Origin: RBG-13-43-22 sp040755035
GTDB taxonomy: Bacteria; Desulfobacterota; RBG-13-43-22
DNA length: 12,425 nucleotides
Direction of reading: 5' to 3'
Assembly: GCA_040755035.1 (NCBI GenBank)
Contig: JBFMBU010000141.1
Span: 1-12,425 of the forward strand
Translations under genes and position numbers: made by a program
Shown: positions 1-6,549 of the stretch, in pieces
Layout: every line of letters starts with the position of its first letter
Position numbering within the stretch: the stretch's first letter is position 1
Notes under the pieces: generated by a model
What the model was told of the DNA's origin: nothing
Database searches by the model: none
The model's input: the letters and a program-made list of their open reading frames with translations, nothing else

Positions 1-91
1 AGAGCGAAGAAATCTTTTTACTTTCCGCGAACCGTTTGGCAACGGCGACAGCCACATCCGAGTTGGCGCCTAAGATGGTCAGATTCATCAT
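1..91 (-). CDS. SDR-family oxidoreductase, DprE2-like (N-terminal fragment, runs off left edge)
   Basis: Only about the first 30 codons are in the window. The peptide begins MMNLTILGANSDVAVAVAKRF, a short-chain dehydrogenase/reductase N-terminus: a beta strand followed by a glycine-poor variant of the Gly-rich NAD(P)-binding turn (GANSDVAVAVA, compared with the usual GATSDIG). The ATG at 91 overlaps the stop of the upstream DprE1-like gene (TAATG); a second ATG follows immediately at 88. Such tight coupling is expected for the two subunits of a decaprenyl-phosphoryl-ribose 2'-epimerase, where the SDR (DprE2) reduces the 2-keto intermediate made by DprE1. The DprE2 assignment is inferred mainly from this neighbour, because too little sequence is present to separate it from other SDRs. 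SDR membership is fairly secure. Confidence 0.72.
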   Translation of the reverse strand, partial: MMNLTILGANSDVAVAVAKRFAESKKISSL

Positions 92-1389
92 TAAAGTCCT
101 ATCCTTTTGGATTGCCGGGAATTAAATTTCTTGTTCAGGCCGAATCGATCCCGAATCTCCTGGAATTCTTTCCATAAGGGATACCCCTGCCGGAACATTT
201 CCCGGGACATGCGGGCATCCTTGGTCAGGTAGAGACGTCCGCCATGTTCCAGAACAACGTCATCCAAACGTCGCAGCAGATCGAAGAGTTGGGGTTGAAT
301 TTTAAAGTCCAAAGCCAGGGTATACCCTTCCATAGGAAAAGAGAGCAGGTTGTTGTTCTGAGGACCGAAGAGCTTGATTACGGCCAGAAAGGAGCCCAGC
401 CCGGCGGCCGAAATCTGCTGCAGCAATTTTTTCATGCCTGCAAAACTCTGCGATTTAGGCAGGACACACTGGTATTGGGTAAAACCGGCCTTCCCATACA
501 TCCTGTTCCAGTGATCGATTTTGTCTAACGGGTAAAAGAAGGTCTCCAGGGGAACGCGCTGATCTTTAACGGGCCTCCCGTTTACCTGGTATAAAAGCCT
601 ATTGAAAAGCCCGATAGAATAGGGATTGAGTAAAAAGGATGGACAGGTGATCGGCACCGTTAAGCGTCTGACTTTTGGCGGCGCCAAGGGTCCTTGGTCG
701 TCATGATCTCCCACCATAAGGATGGATCGGCCCAGTTTATTGCCTTTAGCCAGACAGTCGATCCAGCCTACGGAGTAACGAAAACCGCTGCATCGTTCAT
801 ACTGTTCAAAGACCTGATCAAGATCGGGGCAGGGAATAATGGTTTGGCGGATAAAGGCGCTCCGAACCGGCATAAGCTGCAGGGTAGCATCCAGGATCAA
901 CCCGGTCAGTCCCATTCCGCCGCAGGTGGCCCGAAAGAGATCGGGGTGCTCTTCCCGGCTGCAAGAAGCGATGGAACCATCCGGCAGCAGGAGACGAAAA
1001 GAAATCACCGATTCGCTGAAACAACCCTGGAAGTGATGGTTCTTTCCGTGGACGTCGCTGGCAATGGCGCCTCCGACACTGATCAGTTTGGTCCCGGGTG
1101 TCACTTTAAGGAACCATCCCCGGGGCAGAAAGAGATCAATCAGTTCCGCCAGGGTGACGCCGCTTTCACAGGTCACGACTCCCTTTTGGGCATCGAAGTC
1201 CAGGAGTTTGTTGTACTCCCGGGTGAAGAGTACTTTCGGGGCCAGGGCGCTGTCTCCATAACTTTTGCCTTGTCCGCGGGGGATCCAATCGTCTCCTATG
1301 GCCAGCAGATCGGTTGCCGTGGCCTGTTTCTGAAAATAGTGTGCGGCGCAGTCATGGAAGGGATAACATCCCCAACCGGATAGTTTCAT
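91..1389 (-). CDS. FAD-dependent oxidoreductase, decaprenylphosphoryl-beta-D-ribose oxidase (DprE1)-like
   Basis: This 432-aa protein belongs to the PCMH-type FAD oxidase family with a DprE1-like C-terminal substrate domain. DprE1 oxidises polyprenyl-phosphoryl-ribose at C2', and DprE2 then reduces the product to the arabinose epimer. Visible signatures are RGQGKSYGDSAL (residues 38-49), GGAIASDVHGKNHH (106-119), GGMGLTGLI (157-165) and, in the C-terminal half, KLFGPQNNNLLSFP (339-352) and GGRLYLTKDAR (383-393). These follow the M. tuberculosis DprE1 order and spacing as I recall it. K390 corresponds to the catalytic-region K418. Counting back the same 31 residues, A359 (in GYTLALDF) replaces C387, the residue trapped by benzothiazinones. 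Length is slightly below the about 460 aa of the mycobacterial enzyme. The upstream UbiA gene is 45 nt away and the SDR start overlaps the stop. The ribosome-binding site is weak. A related sugar-lipid oxidase with another substrate is possible. Confidence 0.87.
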   Translation of the reverse strand: MKLSGWGCYPFHDCAAHYFQKQATATDLLAIGDDWIPRGQGKSYGDSALAPKVLFTREYNKLLDFDAQKGVVTCESGVTLAELIDLFLPRGWFLKVTPGTKLISVGGAIASDVHGKNHHFQGCFSESVISFRLLLPDGSIASCSREEHPDLFRATCGGMGLTGLILDATLQLMPVRSAFIRQTIIPCPDLDQVFEQYERCSGFRYSVGWIDCLAKGNKLGRSILMVGDHDDQGPLAPPKVRRLTVPITCPSFLLNPYSIGLFNRLLYQVNGRPVKDQRVPLETFFYPLDKIDHWNRMYGKAGFTQYQCVLPKSQSFAGMKKLLQQISAAGLGSFLAVIKLFGPQNNNLLSFPMEGYTLALDFKIQPQLFDLLRRLDDVVLEHGGRLYLTKDARMSREMFRQGYPLWKEFQEIRDRFGLNKKFNSRQSKRIGL

Positions 1390-1434
1390 CGACCCAATCT
1401 CAATAAAAGCGATTTACAGGAACGTTACGATTTC

Positions 1435-2304
1435 CTAACCTAAAAGCACATAAGCGTTGATCAACCACAGCAGAACAATCGCTTGGAGCAGACGGTCTTT
1501 CAAAAGAATGAGCGTGGGAGACCCGCTCTTCTGTTCCACAAAGGTGATTTGCAGGTAGCGCAACAAGCCGCAGATGACCCAAAAACCGGTGATATACAGG
1601 TATTCTCCGTGGAGAGCCACCACGGAAGGTGAAACCGTATAAAGGATATAAGCTACAATGGTCACCGAAGCCATGACCCCCATGGCCATGGAGATAAATT
1701 CGGCATTATAACCGTCGATAGCCTTGCGTACCTGATGGCCCTGATTAAGCAGCACCAGGTCGTCCTTACGCTTGGCCAGGGCCAAAAACAGGGCCAGAAG
1801 AAAGGTCATAATGACGATCCAGAGGCTGATGGGGATCCGAGCCGCTTCCCCGCCGACAAAAATACGCAGAACAAATCCCAGGGCAATGGTGACGATGTCG
1901 ATGATGGGCAGATGTTTGAGGTAGAGGGAATAGGAAATGTTCAGAAGTAAATACCCGGCCATCAAATAGGAAACCGATCTTGGTAACCAAAGGAGGCTTA
2001 GGCTGAAAGTGCATAAAAGGAGAAGAAGGGACAGGCCAACCGCCTCCCTGATGGAGACGCTGCCGCTGGCAATGGGACGATTTTTTTTCAGTGGATGGTT
2101 CCGATCTTCGGCCACATCCCGGATATCATTGAAAACATAGACGGCGCTTGCCAGCAGACAAAAAGCGATAAAGGCCAACAGGGTCGGCCATAGGGCTCTC
2201 GGATTGGACAATTGGTCGGCGAATAATAAAGGAAGGCCGATAAATCCGTTTTTCAGATATTGATGGGGCCGGATCAATTTGACGTAGGCTGAAAGTCTAT
2301 TCAT
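1435..2304 (-). CDS. UbiA-family prenyltransferase, decaprenyl-phosphate phosphoribosyltransferase-like
   Basis: A 289-aa polytopic membrane protein of the UbiA superfamily. The first Asp-rich motif is N59-D-I-R-D63-V-A-E-D67-R, followed by NHPLKKNRPIASG (69-81), which is highly characteristic. RPHQYLKN (12-19) and YSLYLKHLPIIDI (125-137) are further conserved segments, and AKRKDD (177-182) lies at the second Mg/diphosphate-binding site. About eight or nine hydrophobic helices fill the remainder. The NDxxD/DRxHPxKxxRPIASG form and the RPHQ start match the subfamily that transfers 5-phosphoribose from PRPP to polyprenyl phosphate (mycobacterial Rv3806c type), not the quinone or heme enzymes. 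The adjacent DprE1-like and SDR genes support this, since together they would give polyprenyl-phosphoryl-arabinose. No dedicated phosphatase is visible. The ATG lacks a clear Shine-Dalgarno, so translation may depend on the upstream gene 48 nt away. Confidence 0.88.
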   Translation of the reverse strand: MNRLSAYVKLIRPHQYLKNGFIGLPLLFADQLSNPRALWPTLLAFIAFCLLASAVYVFNDIRDVAEDRNHPLKKNRPIASGSVSIREAVGLSLLLLLCTFSLSLLWLPRSVSYLMAGYLLLNISYSLYLKHLPIIDIVTIALGFVLRIFVGGEAARIPISLWIVIMTFLLALFLALAKRKDDLVLLNQGHQVRKAIDGYNAEFISMAMGVMASVTIVAYILYTVSPSVVALHGEYLYITGFWVICGLLRYLQITFVEQKSGSPTLILLKDRLLQAIVLLWLINAYVLLG

Positions 2305-2351
2305 GATTGCTTTTTTTCGCCCGGGAATCTTTCCGTCGCCCCTCTCAGCCG

Positions 2352-3203
2352 TTATTTCCAGGTAATGTCCGCTTCCCGGCGCAGGGGAATACGCTGATAC
2401 TTGTATTTGGGGTAGCCGATCATCATCGCCCCGTAAGGCAGATGGCCTTCAGGCAGGCCTAGAGCTTTGAACAGCGGGGGATGGGAATTGGCCGCGGTTT
2501 TAAAATACCCGGCCCAGCAGGTCCCCAGACCAAAGGCATTAGCCGCCAGCTCCAGATAGGTCAGGGCGATGGTGCAGGAAGACTCGGAGGCCGGAATGGC
2601 CGTTGAACCATGGGCCACGATCAAATGAGGGGCATCACGGCAGATGCGGTCAATACCCTGGTCCCAGGCCTTGACCAGCCTTTCCATACGTATGCGCAAC
2701 CATTGGTCGGTCCCTTCATGAAGCAGGGTCCGCTGCCAGTCAACCACCAAACCGGTCAGACGTTTGACTTCCCGGGTATCCTCAATCACCAGCCAATGGA
2801 CCGGCTGGGTGTTGCTTCCCGTTGGACCATAGCGGGCAACTTCAATTACTTTAGCCAGAAGTTTTCTTGAAACCGATTTTTCTTTAAAAGTCCGTATGGA
2901 ACGCCGGGATTTTAAAAACTGTTCTCCCTGGTCGGAGCTGATGGAAAGGTCTTTACGGATCGGGATACAGTCTTTCAGGGCCATGTTTTTAAGCGACAAG
3001 GCCCCCCGGGGGCAGACAGTCAGACAATGGCCGCAATTAATACAGAACTCCTCCGCCCCTGCGATGGGTTGGGGATATCCTTCTTTTTCGACGATTTCAA
3101 TCAGCCGTCCCGGACAGACAGCTAGACAAAGACCATCCCGTTTGCACTTTTTGGTATCAACAGTAAAAAGGGCCACAATTTTACCTTTCTTATTGATTCT
3201 CAT
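2352..3203 (-). CDS. Ferredoxin-nitroreductase fusion protein (two 4Fe-4S sites plus FMN nitroreductase domain)
   Basis: A 283-aa cytoplasmic fusion. The N-terminal part is a bacterial 2[4Fe-4S] ferredoxin: motif one is C20-KRD-GL-C26-LAV-C30-P, motif two is C54-IN-C57-GH-C60-LTV-C64-P. In motif one the second ligand position is Asp23 instead of Cys. The rest (about 96-283) is a nitroreductase/FMN-reductase domain with SRRSIRTF (99-106, FMN phosphate contact in the family), YGPTGSNTQPVHWLVI (125-140) and GLGTCWAGYF (225-234). Such fusions probably pass electrons between ferredoxin-type centres and FMN; the natural substrate is unknown. The ATG at 3203 has no Shine-Dalgarno. A GTG at 3176 (residue 10) is preceded by AGAAAGG at good spacing and begins closer to the first Cys, so it may be the true start. 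It is the first gene of the minus-strand run leading into the arabinose-donor genes; a functional link is not established. Confidence 0.87.
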   Translation of the reverse strand: MRINKKGKIVALFTVDTKKCKRDGLCLAVCPGRLIEIVEKEGYPQPIAGAEEFCINCGHCLTVCPRGALSLKNMALKDCIPIRKDLSISSDQGEQFLKSRRSIRTFKEKSVSRKLLAKVIEVARYGPTGSNTQPVHWLVIEDTREVKRLTGLVVDWQRTLLHEGTDQWLRIRMERLVKAWDQGIDRICRDAPHLIVAHGSTAIPASESSCTIALTYLELAANAFGLGTCWAGYFKTAANSHPPLFKALGLPEGHLPYGAMMIGYPKYKYQRIPLRREADITWK

Positions 3204-3265
3204 CCGGAAGAGGCTTTTCGGGTCGAGAACAAATTACTTGATCAGTTTCTTGTTAAAATGGATAG

Positions 3266-3294
3266 ATTTTTCAACACTTTTCGCCAGTAGTCAA
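3266..3294 (-). promoter_or_regulatory. Possible sigma70-type promoter for the nitroreductase-ubiA-dprE1 run
   Basis: On the minus strand TTGACT (3294-3289, 5/6 to the -35 consensus) is followed after 17 nt by AAAAAT (3271-3266, 4/6 to the -10 consensus). The match is modest and the surrounding DNA is AT-rich, so this is only the best candidate upstream of 3203. Confidence 0.3.
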
Positions 3295-3461
3295 GTGTAA
3301 TATTTTACGTTCTCATTTTTTTAGCTTTTTCCCAAAAAAGAACGCCGTTTCTTTTGAAACCGGTAAATACCCCTGGAACAAGTCAATGAGGAAGGTTCTG
3401 AAGGGGTTCAGGCCATCCCTTCGCTATTTAGCGTCCAGCAAAATCCTTTATTGGTGCAGGT

Positions 3462-3487
3462 TTGCTGATTGCTGATTGCTGACTGCT
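3462..3487 (+). repeat. Short tandem repeat, TTGCTGA x3 plus a degenerate copy
   Basis: Three exact 7-bp units at 3462-3468, 3469-3475 and 3476-3482, then CTGCT. It is intergenic, just upstream of the first palindrome. Function is unknown; it may be simple slippage sequence. Confidence 0.85.
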
Positions 3488-3493
3488 CTAAGC

Positions 3494-3524
3494 TTCATCC
3501 GGAAATTTTGAATTTCCGGATGAA
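3494..3524. promoter_or_regulatory. Perfect palindrome upstream of the promoter, possible operator
   Basis: TTCATCCGGAAATT (3494-3507) and its exact reverse complement AATTTCCGGATGAA (3511-3524) are separated by TTG. The 14-bp perfect arms lie about 20 nt upstream of the -35 box of the promoter for the thiamine-diphosphate enzyme gene. A similar but imperfect palindrome lies just downstream of the predicted transcription start. Position and symmetry suggest a dimeric regulator site; no regulator gene is in the window. Confidence 0.55.
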
Positions 3525-3546
3525 AACTATTTAAAATTATAAGGTG

Positions 3547-3576
3547 TTTACATTCCCGTTGGGGATGGGTTACACT
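3547..3576 (+). promoter_or_regulatory. Predicted sigma70-type promoter of the ThDP-enzyme gene
   Basis: TTTACA (3547-3552, 5/6) and TACACT (3571-3576, 4/6) are separated by 18 nt, which puts the start of transcription near 3583 and gives a 5' leader of about 65 nt. It lies exactly between the two related palindromes. Confidence 0.5.
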
Positions 3577-3584
3577 CTATTCCT

Positions 3585-3620
3585 GTTTTCATCTGAAAAT
3601 TGAAATTTCCGGATGAGAAC
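3585..3620. promoter_or_regulatory. Imperfect palindrome in the 5' leader, related to 3494-3524
   Basis: Left arm 3585-3601 and right arm 3604-3620 agree at 14 of 17 positions. Two of the three mismatches would be G-U pairs in RNA, so a leader hairpin is also possible. The right arm (AATTTCCGGATGAGAAC) is almost identical to the right arm of the upstream palindrome, so the two sites share one recognition sequence. It would overlap the initially transcribed region and could block transcription or fold in mRNA. Confidence 0.5.
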
Positions 3621-3647
3621 TAATTCATTCTCTGGAGGTTTTTTAAA

Positions 3648-5195
3648 ATGACCGGAGCCGAAAATCTTCTACAGGCATTATTGAATTCCGGGATCGAAGT
3701 GTGTTTTACCAACCCCGGGACTTCTGAAATGCATTTTCTCGCGGCCATCAATTCCATAAAAAAAATGCGTCCCATCCTGACCCTTTTCGAAGGGGTGGCC
3801 ACCGGGGCCGCGGATGGCTATGCCCGAATGGCGGGCAAACCGGCCTGCACCCTATTGCATTTAGGGCCGGGGCTGGGTAACGGCTTGGCCAATCTCCACA
3901 ATGCCGGAAAGGCACGGTCAGCGATAATCAATATTGTGGGAGACCATGCCACCTACCATAAATCCAACGAAACACCGCTGAATTCCGATGTGGAAGGTAT
4001 TGCCCGAACTGTTTCCCATTGGGTCAGGACGTCTTTACATCCGGAGGTTATCGCCTGGGATGGAGCCGAAGCGGCGGCCGAAGCCAGGAGATCGCCGGGG
4101 AGAATCACCACCCTGATTCTACCGGCGGATGTTTCCTGGGGGGAGAGCACCAGCCAACCTCCACTAATACCCCTGATTCATAAAACCCCCCGAGTTCCAG
4201 AGGAAACCATTCGGGGAATAGCCTCCGTCTTGTTATCCGGGGAACCGGCTTGTCTGTTAATGAATGGAAAAGCGCTCAGGGAGAAAGGCTTAGAAGCGGC
4301 GGCCCGGATTTCCACGGGAACCAAGGCCTCCCTTTATTGTGATACCTTCGTCAGCCGCCTGGAAAGGGGAGCCGGGATAGCTAAGATTAACCGTTTGCCC
4401 TACTTCGCCGAACAGGCTGCAAAACGATTCGAAGGGATCAAACATCTGATTCTGGTGGAAACGGTGCGTCCCGAATCTTTTTTCGCCTATCCCAATAAAC
4501 CGACCAGGCTGATAGCGAAAGATTGTCAACTGCATATCCTGGCCCGCCCGGAAGAGGACGGTATTCAAGCCCTATGTGACCTGGCGGAAGAAATGGGTCT
4601 ATCCAATCAGAGTTATCCTCAGTATGACCCCTATCGGCCTGAATTGCCGACCGGCCCATTAAACCCCATCTCGGCTGCGGCAACCATTGGGGCCTTACTG
4701 CCGGAGAAAGCTATTGTTTGTGATGAGTCGGGAACTTCCGGTAATGGATTGATGAAATGGACCCGAGGGGCCCCTAGACACGACTGGTTAAATTTAACCG
4801 GCGGATCCATCGGACTGGGTTTGCCCTTGGCAATAGGGGCGGCTGTAGCTTGTCCCGACCGAAAGGTCATTGCCTTGAGCGGGGACGGAGGGGCGATGTA
4901 TACGATGCAGGCCTTATGGACCCAGGCCCGGGAAAACCTGGATGTGATTAATGTGATTTTTTCCAACCGCTCCTATGCCATCCTTGAGTTGGAGGCCCAG
5001 CGGGTCGGTATCGATGCCGCCAAAAATTTCATCGGCCCCTTATTCCAATTGGATAATCCGCGACTGGATTTTTGTGTTATGGCCGGCGCTATGGGGGTGA
5101 AATCCTGCCGGGCAAGCACTGCCGAGGAGTTCAATGAATATTTCGCCAAGGGTGTTGACTCCAAAGGGCCGCTACTCATAGAGGTTGTATTATAA
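3648..5195 (+). CDS. Thiamine-diphosphate-dependent enzyme, acetolactate synthase large subunit-like / benzoylformate decarboxylase superfamily
   Basis: A 515-aa full-length protein with the three-domain ThDP decarboxylase/synthase layout: PYR domain (about 1-165), central domain (185-310), PP domain (345-515). The activating glutamate is E48 in LFEGVATGAADGYARM. The ThDP-Mg motif is GDG (412-414) followed after 25 residues by N440. NPGTSEMHF (22-30), HLGPGLGNGLANLHNA (71-86) and VGDHATYH (97-104) place it in a family usually labelled acetolactate synthase large subunit but distinct from IlvB, being about 50 residues shorter and with no regulatory subunit nearby. Function as a true acetolactate synthase is doubtful; a 2-oxoacid decarboxylase or carboligase role is equally likely. 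The start is supported by GGAGG (3634-3638) nine nt before the ATG. It appears monocistronic: a promoter with paired palindromes lies upstream and a terminator-like hairpin downstream. Confidence 0.9.
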   Translation: MTGAENLLQALLNSGIEVCFTNPGTSEMHFLAAINSIKKMRPILTLFEGVATGAADGYARMAGKPACTLLHLGPGLGNGLANLHNAGKARSAIINIVGDHATYHKSNETPLNSDVEGIARTVSHWVRTSLHPEVIAWDGAEAAAEARRSPGRITTLILPADVSWGESTSQPPLIPLIHKTPRVPEETIRGIASVLLSGEPACLLMNGKALREKGLEAAARISTGTKASLYCDTFVSRLERGAGIAKINRLPYFAEQAAKRFEGIKHLILVETVRPESFFAYPNKPTRLIAKDCQLHILARPEEDGIQALCDLAEEMGLSNQSYPQYDPYRPELPTGPLNPISAAATIGALLPEKAIVCDESGTSGNGLMKWTRGAPRHDWLNLTGGSIGLGLPLAIGAAVACPDRKVIALSGDGGAMYTMQALWTQARENLDVINVIFSNRSYAILELEAQRVGIDAAKNFIGPLFQLDNPRLDFCVMAGAMGVKSCRASTAEEFNEYFAKGVDSKGPLLIEVVL

Positions 5196-5233
5196 GGGTA
5201 AGGCCAGCGGTCGCGATTTACCTTGCCCCTTTT
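5196..5233 (+). terminator. Probable intrinsic terminator between convergent genes
   Basis: GGGTAAGG (5196-5203) pairs with CCTTGCCC (5221-5228), 8 bp with one G-T, around a 17-nt loop, and is followed by CTTTT. It begins directly at the stop of the ThDP-enzyme gene. The long loop lowers confidence. On the other strand no T-run follows the stem. Confidence 0.45.
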
Positions 5234-5235
5234 CG

Positions 5236-6510
5236 TTAAGTCGTTTTTGGCTTTACCTCCAGTTGCTTGCAGCCTAAGAGGGTCTCCCCCGCGGCAATAC
5301 AGGCATTGCAGGAAATACAGGCTGCCTTTTCCGGACCCTGACCGCTCAGCCACAGGTTGGGCAGACCAGGTTGGCGGATCAGTGGTCTGGCCAGGGAAAT
5401 AAAGTCGACCATGCCGGTTTGAAGGACTTCCTCTATTTTTGGCAAGGATTTCAGTCCGCCCACCAGCAGAACCGGAAGACCGGTTTGTCTTTTGACCCTT
5501 TCCGCGCCGGGGAAAAAATAGGCCTCCTGATCCATATTATTGATCTGGGTCCGCGATTCAGGGAGCAGATAAGCAGGCCAGCCCAGCTCTTTTTCCCCTC
5601 GGGCGACGGTTTCCCACATACCTCCGCTCGTCTCAATGGCGGCAAAGCCGATATCTTTTAAAAGTAAAGCCACTTTGGCTGTTTCTTCCAGGTCGGTTCC
5701 ATCCGGGAAAAAATCGGTTGTATTGATTTTGATCAGGATGGGGAAATCTGAACCGACTCGTGTTCGACCTCGTTCGATAATTTCCTTTACCATTCTAAGA
5801 CGGTTCTCCGTAGAACCGCCATACTCATCCTGCCTTTTATTGGTATGGGGCGACAAGAAGGAACTCAGCAGCCAGCCATGGGCCGCATGGAGCTGGACTC
5901 CATCGAATCCGGCTTCCTCGGCCCGGCCTATTCCCCGGGCAAAAGCCTCGATGATTTCCTCAATCTCTTCCAGACTCAGTTCCTTCGGAGTTCTCCCGAA
6001 CAGGGTATCCGGGACGGCCGAAGGAGCCACCGGATCAGGCAGCCTGGGCGGTTCAGACGGCGGGTTTTGACCGGGTGGGGGATTCTCTGTACTACGTTGG
6101 CGAATGGCCAGGAGGGCCGGGGGAAAATAGGGCATAAGTCGTGGGGCGTCTTCCGCTTTAATGATCTGACGACCCGGGTGATGCAGTTGCAGCATGATTT
6201 TACAGCCGTTGCCCAGACCATGGACCGCGTCGGCAATTTTTTTCAGCCCTGGAATTTTATCGTCCTCATCGATCAGCATGGAGCGGTGCGGGGAATGGGC
6301 TTTGGCCATGACAGCGGTGATGCCGGTGATGATCAGGCCGACTCCTCCTTGACCGAGTTTACGATAGAGATCAACCAAAGGCCCGGTAACTTCTCCATGG
6401 GGCGTGGCCCCGTTTTCATAGGTGGCGGATCGCACCAAGCGGTTTTTCAGCTCCAGTCGCCCGATTCTTCCCGTTCTGAAAACCAACAGGTCCTTTTTTG
6501 ATGAACTCAT
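5236..6510 (-). CDS. NADH:flavin oxidoreductase / Old Yellow Enzyme family protein with C-terminal cysteine cluster
   Basis: A 424-aa FMN-binding TIM barrel of the OYE/2,4-dienoyl-CoA reductase N-terminal-domain family. Key features are LKNRLVRSAT (21-30), LQLHHPGRQ (107-115), the signature HAAHGWLLSSFLSPHTNKRQDEYGGSTENR (208-237) with the substrate-binding His pair region, and the FMN-phosphate segment LLVGGLKS (348-355) with ISLARPLIRQP (371-381). It ends in C398-IS-C401-NA-C404-x9-C414, which resembles the 4Fe-4S motif of dienoyl-CoA reductases and trimethylamine dehydrogenase, but the chain stops 10 residues later and lacks the FAD/NAD domains of those enzymes. Residues about 130-168 form an unusual Pro-rich insertion. 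It probably reduces an activated C=C bond; substrate and partner are unknown. The start has AAGGA upstream. It lies 39 nt downstream of the membrane-protein gene, so they are likely co-transcribed. Confidence 0.9.
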   Translation of the reverse strand: MSSSKKDLLVFRTGRIGRLELKNRLVRSATYENGATPHGEVTGPLVDLYRKLGQGGVGLIITGITAVMAKAHSPHRSMLIDEDDKIPGLKKIADAVHGLGNGCKIMLQLHHPGRQIIKAEDAPRLMPYFPPALLAIRQRSTENPPPGQNPPSEPPRLPDPVAPSAVPDTLFGRTPKELSLEEIEEIIEAFARGIGRAEEAGFDGVQLHAAHGWLLSSFLSPHTNKRQDEYGGSTENRLRMVKEIIERGRTRVGSDFPILIKINTTDFFPDGTDLEETAKVALLLKDIGFAAIETSGGMWETVARGEKELGWPAYLLPESRTQINNMDQEAYFFPGAERVKRQTGLPVLLVGGLKSLPKIEEVLQTGMVDFISLARPLIRQPGLPNLWLSGQGPEKAACISCNACIAAGETLLGCKQLEVKPKTT

Positions 6511-6549
6511 ATCTTTTTCCTTTTTAGAAGGTTCGTATTAAAAAGAGAT

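Larger units (their letters stand above)
3204..3647. other. Divergent intergenic region (444 bp)
   Basis: Separates the minus-strand nitroreductase gene from the plus-strand thiamine-diphosphate enzyme. No convincing coding sequence is seen in either strand. It contains a weak minus-strand promoter candidate, a small perfect hairpin (CGCTA/TAGCG, 3422-3433), a short TTGCTGA tandem repeat and two related palindromes flanking a plus-strand promoter. The AT-rich stretch 3295-3360 holds nothing I recognise. Confidence 0.7.

Noticed and set aside
694..1383. Long plus-strand open frame (229 codons) opposite the DprE1-like gene
   Set aside because: It is antisense to a well-conserved FAD oxidase with clear motifs; its own translation has no family likeness.
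3462..3620. CRISPR-like array (short repeats and palindromes in 3462-3620)
   Set aside because: The repeats are either 7-bp tandem units or two palindromes 60 bp apart; there is no regular repeat-spacer pattern and no cas gene.
4290..4966. Minus-strand open frames opposite the ThDP enzyme
   Set aside because: Antisense shadows of a gene with intact ThDP motifs, a promoter and a ribosome-binding site.
5845..6501. Plus-strand open frame (218 codons) opposite the OYE-type gene
   Set aside because: Shadow of the OYE coding strand; low-complexity, Arg/Gln-rich translation with no motif.
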